A DNA stretch of 64,000 bases, taken from Hymenobacter sp. BRD128. GTDB lineage: Bacteria > Bacteroidota > Bacteroidia > Cytophagales > Hymenobacteraceae. Every line of letters starts with the position of its first letter. The stretch's first letter is position 1. Made by a program: the position numbers and the translations under genes. The stretch lies in NCBI RefSeq assembly GCF_013256625.1, contig NZ_CP053908.1:3348001-3412000 (forward strand), in the 5' to 3' direction. Shown piece by piece: positions 61,293-64,000 of this stretch. The notes beneath the pieces are model-generated. The model worked only from the letters and a program-made list of their open reading frames with translations. It did not search any database and was not told where the DNA came from.

Positions 61293-61407
61293 CATGCTCA
61301 TCCGGTAGCCGCTTGCCGAAGCGGCTCTGCCGCACCGCTAGGGTTATTAATCCAATAGCGGCGGTAGTGCCGCTTCGGCAAACAGCCACCGGATGAGCAT
61401 GACGTTT
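61293..61407 (+). terminator. Long imperfect inverted repeat with T run
   Basis: CATGCTCATCCGGT at 61293 is inverted as ACCGGATGAGCATG ending at 61401, and imperfect pairing continues through GCTTGCCGAAGCGGC / GCCGCTTCGGCAA to the loop near 61345. A T5 run follows. It is a relative of the hairpins at 34952 and 57684. Confidence 0.8.
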
Positions 61408-61451
61408 TTCTATAAGATTCTGACAATCTATCACTTTCTTATTTTCACGCA

Positions 61452-62237
61452 ATGCCTTTTGCTCTCATTACCGGCGCGTCGCGCGGCATTGGCCGGGCGC
61501 TGGCGCTAGGCCTGGCCCAGCGCGGCTACGACCTGCTGCTCGTGGCCCGCTCGGCCGACCAGCTTCAGGCATTGGCGCAGGAAATTCAAACCAGCTATCA
61601 GCGCCCAGCCCAGGTGCTGGCCCTCGACCTTACCGCGCCCGATGCCGCCGCCGGGGTAGCCACCTGGGCCGCCCACCAAGCACCCGAAGGCTTGGCCGTG
61701 CTCATTAATAATGCTGGCTACGGGCTGTGGGGCCGCTTCGAGCAGCTGAATCTGGAAGAGCAGCTTAATATGCTGCAACTCAACCTCAACCTGCCGGTGC
61801 AACTCACCTATGCGCTGTTGCCACTGCTGCGCCGCACTGCCAAAGGGTACATCCTCAACGTGGCTAGCACCGCTGCTTACCAGGCCGTGCCTTCGCTCAC
61901 GGTGTATGCCGCCAGCAAAGCGTTCTTACTCAGCTTCAGCCGCGGCCTGCGCTATGAGTTGAAAGACAGCACTATCTCCGTCACCTGCCTCAGCCCCGGC
62001 GCTACCACTACCGACTTCGGCAACCGCGCCGGCATGGGCACCGAGCTCCAGGCCGTCGCCAATAAAGTGTCGATGAGCCCTGAACAGGTAGCCGAGGCCG
62101 GCCTCAAAGCCCTTTTTGCCGGCAAGGCCGAGTTTATACCAGGCATACTTAATAAGGTATCGGCGCGCCTTACCAACGTGGTGCCCAAGCCCCTTGTAGA
62201 AAAAATTGCGGCCGGCATCTACGAAAAGTACTTGTAA
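61452..62237 (+). CDS. SDR-family NAD(P)-dependent oxidoreductase
   Basis: A 261-residue classical SDR of the DltE/YqjQ type. TGASRGIGRA is the coenzyme loop at residues 7-16, INNAG near 85, the serine lies in VASTAAYQ, and YAASK is the catalytic YxxxK near 156. The GNRAGMGTELQAVANKVSMSPEQVAEAGL segment is typical of membrane-lipid or acyl-reducing SDRs. The substrate is unknown. Confidence 0.92.
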   Translation: MPFALITGASRGIGRALALGLAQRGYDLLLVARSADQLQALAQEIQTSYQRPAQVLALDLTAPDAAAGVATWAAHQAPEGLAVLINNAGYGLWGRFEQLNLEEQLNMLQLNLNLPVQLTYALLPLLRRTAKGYILNVASTAAYQAVPSLTVYAASKAFLLSFSRGLRYELKDSTISVTCLSPGATTTDFGNRAGMGTELQAVANKVSMSPEQVAEAGLKALFAGKAEFIPGILNKVSARLTNVVPKPLVEKIAAGIYEKYL

Positions 62238-62422
62238 ATCAGTCTATTTTCTGCTCGTATATTTTTGCCGTTTTTAGCGGGTATTAGGGCTGTAGGTAGC
62301 CTTTATCGAGAAGTAATGGCCGTTTTTGCAAAATTCACGTAGCTACTAGGGCTGCAATCGTTTTCAGTAGCGCCGGTACAAATTGATAGGTTGGTGTTGA
62401 CCAGCAGCAATATTTATTAAAA

Positions 62423-62451
62423 TGACAAAATTTTGCACGAAAATTTTGTCA
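62423..62451. promoter_or_regulatory. Perfect palindrome TGACAAAATTTT / AAAATTTTGTCA
   Basis: Two 12-nt inverted arms with a 5-nt spacer (GCACG). An AT-rich perfect dyad like this is a good candidate regulator binding site, although the TetR gene starts about 490 nt downstream. Confidence 0.55.
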
Positions 62452-62483
62452 CTGATAATCAATAAGATAAATAGAAATAATAC

Positions 62484-62503
62484 CGGTGAGTATCCACTCA
62501 CCG
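62484..62503. repeat. Short hairpin CGGTGAG / CTCACCG
   Basis: Seven-base perfect arms with a 6-nt loop; a third copy of GGTGAG follows at 62510. Confidence 0.45.
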
Positions 62504-62574
62504 TCTTTTGGTGAGCTAACACTTACCGCTGATTACTTTTCTGTCGTAATATTGTTCCCACAAACAGCTAGCGA

Positions 62575-62730
62575 GTCCCACCCGGTTAGTTGTCCACTCT
62601 TACGTTGCCCAGCTGTCGTCCCACCCCAGTTGGTACCCACATTCTCTTCGCCAGTCGTCGTCCCACCCCGCCTGGTTCCGTCCCACACTCTGATTACCCG
62701 GCCGTCGTCCCACCCCAGCCGGTTATGACT
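62575..62730 (+). repeat. Degenerate GTCCCACCCC direct repeats
   Basis: GTCCCACCC or a close match begins at 62575, 62618, 62660, 62680 and 62707. Three units read GTCGTCCCACCCC, followed by GGTT or GGTA. Spacing is irregular (20-43 nt), so this is not a CRISPR array. Confidence 0.7.
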
Positions 62731-62770
62731 ATCTGCCCCGCCCCGGCCTGGCAGACCCTGAACGTTTTCC

Positions 62771-62811
62771 AACCGGCCGATTTGGTAACTCCGAATCGGC
62801 CGGTTTTTTTT
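62771..62811 (+). terminator. Strong rho-independent terminator
   Basis: AACCGGCCGATT pairs with AATCGGCCGGTT and is followed by T8. No coding gene lies directly before it, so an upstream non-coding transcript is possible. Confidence 0.85.
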
Positions 62812-62935
62812 GGCTGCCAGCCACAAACCGCTCCGCAAGGGAATAAAACGAGGCTTTCGCTGTTGATACAGCAATTATGCCCGAACTTTGTACCTCATTC
62901 TGGGCAACCCGCTGGCCCACCCACCCCACCGCGTT

Positions 62936-63469
62936 ATGATTACCCGCCGCCAACACATTGCCAATGTGGCGCTGCAACTATTTGGGGACAAAGGGTTTGA
63001 GAACACTTCCACCCAACAGATTGCCAAGGCAGCCGGTGTTTCGGAAGCCCTTATTTTCAAGCACTTCGGCTCAAAAGATCAGCTGCTCGACTTTATTATC
63101 AAGAGTGGCTACCAGCGCATTATCGAGCACAACCGGGGCGGGCTGCTCGAAACTGACCCGCTCACGTTTATCCATAGTGTGATTGACCTGCCTTACAAAC
63201 TGGTGTTGGAAGAGCCGCACTTCTGGAAGCTGCAATACCGGCTGGCCGACCGCGAAATGGCTAAGCAGCAGCACGAACGCTTTATGCGCCCGGTGCCGGC
63301 ACGGCTGCGGGTAGCCTTCGAGCAATTGGGCTACCCCGAGCCCGACAAAGAAACCCGCCTGCTACTGCTACTGATTGAAGCCTTGTGGAAAATCGAGGCC
63401 AACAAGACCGATGAGCACGTGCGCGAAATGCTCGACTTTATCAAGCGCAAGTACGAAGTGCAGCGCTAG
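62936..63469 (+). CDS. TetR/AcrR family transcriptional regulator
   Basis: A 177-residue repressor. The N-terminal helix-turn-helix is ITRRQHIANVALQLFGDKGFENTSTQQIAKAAGVSEALIFKHFGSKDQLL (residues 2-52, usual TetR pattern). The C-terminal ligand domain is short and helical. I chose the ATG at 62936; the longer frame from 62888 begins in non-coding sequence. The target is unknown. The neighbouring SDR gene is the best candidate for a regulated partner. Confidence 0.92.
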   Translation: MITRRQHIANVALQLFGDKGFENTSTQQIAKAAGVSEALIFKHFGSKDQLLDFIIKSGYQRIIEHNRGGLLETDPLTFIHSVIDLPYKLVLEEPHFWKLQYRLADREMAKQQHERFMRPVPARLRVAFEQLGYPEPDKETRLLLLLIEALWKIEANKTDEHVREMLDFIKRKYEVQR

Positions 63470-63538
63470 CCTAGCGGTGGGCAGGTTCGCATCGCGGCTG
63501 GGCTCTTGAGGCGGTGCCTCGGCATGCCGGCCCCTGTT

Positions 63539-63910
63539 TTACTTAGCCGGCGCGGCGCTGTGCCAGGCGCAGAGCTGGGCAAGAATGGGCAGCAGCTCTA
63601 ACCCATACATGGTAAGCGAATATTCGACGCGGGGGGGCAGCTCGGCAAAGGCTTCGCGGCGCACAATGCCGTCTTCTTCCAGCTCCTTGAGCTGTTCAGT
63701 CAGCACTTTGCGCGAAATAAGCGGCATACGTTGCGCCAGCTGCCCAAAGCGAACGCGGCGGTCGGCGAGCTGGGTGATGATGATGGGTTTCCATTTGCCG
63801 CCCAGCACGCCCATTGTGCGCGTCATCGAACAGGCGGAAGTACAGAAAGCAGTGTCGCGCATGTCAATTGGCAGTGAGGTTGCCCGCTTGTGGATAAACG
63901 CTTTACTCAT
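63539..63910 (-). CDS. HxlR family winged-helix regulator
   Basis: A 123-residue regulator with the HxlR core: CSMTRTMGVLGGKWKPIIITQL, RFGQLAQRMPLISRKVLTEQLKELEEDGIVRR and PPRVEYSLTMYG. Two Cys lie near residues 23 and 27 (FCTSACSM), and in some HxlR proteins a cysteine at this place senses redox or aldehydes. It is transcribed away from the window edge, with a palindrome-rich region upstream; a divergent target gene probably lies outside. Confidence 0.93.
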   Translation of the reverse strand: MSKAFIHKRATSLPIDMRDTAFCTSACSMTRTMGVLGGKWKPIIITQLADRRVRFGQLAQRMPLISRKVLTEQLKELEEDGIVRREAFAELPPRVEYSLTMYGLELLPILAQLCAWHSAAPAK

Positions 63911-63983
63911 TGGTTACGGCGAGGTAACCAGTTTGTGAGGCAAAATGATTGGTTTTAGTAACTAAATGAAACTTTCATTAGTT
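63911..63983. promoter_or_regulatory. Palindromic operators upstream of the HxlR gene
   Basis: TGGTTAC-N6-GTAACCA (63911-63930) abuts the start codon. TTAGT-A-ACTAA (63955-63965) and the near-palindrome AACTAAATGAAA / TTTCATTAGTT (63960-63983) follow, and another half-site GAAACTAAT lies at 63991. Overlapping dyads like this are expected for a dimeric HxlR regulator controlling itself and a divergent gene. Confidence 0.6.
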
Positions 63984-64000
63984 CCTTTTTGAAACTAATC

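Larger units (their letters stand above)
62238..62935. other. Long gene-free interval with palindromes and direct repeats
   Basis: The 698-nt gap between the SDR and TetR genes contains no convincing gene. It has an AT-rich part (62390-62480) with two palindromes, a GC-rich part with GTCCCACCCC repeats (62575-62730), and a strong terminator (62771-62811). The short open frames across the repeats show no coding features. Taken together it could specify a small RNA or a decayed element. Confidence 0.6.

Noticed and set aside
62486..62728. 80-residue ORF across the repeat block
   Set aside because: It is low complexity (Pro/Val/Ser) and created by the GTCCCACCC repeats; no start signal or domain.
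62575..62730. CRISPR array
   Set aside because: Repeats are short, degenerate and irregularly spaced (20-43 nt), with no cas genes.
1..64000. tRNA, rRNA, prophage, IS element or known defence system
   Set aside because: No cloverleaf, rRNA core, transposase, phage structural or defence gene was recognised on either strand.

Overview
The window looks like a chromosomal segment of a GC-rich Bacteroidota bacterium, most likely Hymenobacter or a close relative (Cytophagales). The pointers are a type IX secretion C-terminal sorting domain, a TonB receptor with an STN domain followed by two DUF4249 lipoproteins, the gene order rpsU-xerC-hpf, Bacteroidota-type promoters (TTTG, about 19 nt, TAnnTTTG), few Shine-Dalgarno sequences, and a striking abundance of the palindrome GGCTAGCC. 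The genus is inferred from protein character and composition, not from a marker gene. I see no rRNA, tRNA, CRISPR array, insertion sequence or prophage.

Layout. 1-9.6 kb is core metabolism: a truncated SDR, an LLM flavin oxidoreductase, S-adenosylhomocysteinase (ahcY), a THUMP-like methyltransferase, SAM synthetase (metK), then hpf, xerC, rpsU and an acyl-CoA dehydrogenase. 9.7-15.1 kb is a small polysaccharide-export cassette: an outer-membrane export lipoprotein that is frameshifted in a G tract, a Wzc-like tyrosine autokinase with a tandem-repeat tyrosine tail, a CpsB/YwqE-like phosphatase and a nucleotide-sugar-type epimerase. 15-26 kb carries a TPR protein, a ComA-like phosphosulfolactate synthase, a large T9SS-exported protein, a bestrophin, a frameshifted dedA, aroE, and an ECF sigma factor followed by a membrane/beta-barrel protein. 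26-37 kb has uvrB, a YetF-like protein, a DUF5872 protein, a patatin/beta-barrel protein, GH43, an alpha/beta hydrolase, a second sigma factor with a tiny overlapping partner, nth and an esterase.

37-45.6 kb is a single-direction envelope operon: a secreted hypothetical protein, a TonB receptor, two DUF4249 lipoproteins and a large MG2-like exported protein. 46.5-53.5 kb is a maltodextrin/glycogen locus: glucan phosphorylase divergent from two exported GH13 enzymes and a sugar MFS transporter. 53.6-64 kb holds a secreted S1/P1-like phosphohydrolase, def, ruvX, an S41 protease, a secreted hypothetical protein, HMG-CoA reductase, a PhyH dioxygenase, an SDR, a TetR regulator and a HxlR regulator with palindromic operators at the window edge.

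The most notable signals are two simple-sequence tracts inside one export operon that could switch or tune it, a second frameshift in dedA (so sequencing error must be excluded for both), two families of long intergenic inverted repeats, a likely leaderless promoter, a ComA homologue in a clade known for sulfonolipids, and the TonB/DUF4249/MG2 operon of unknown substrate.
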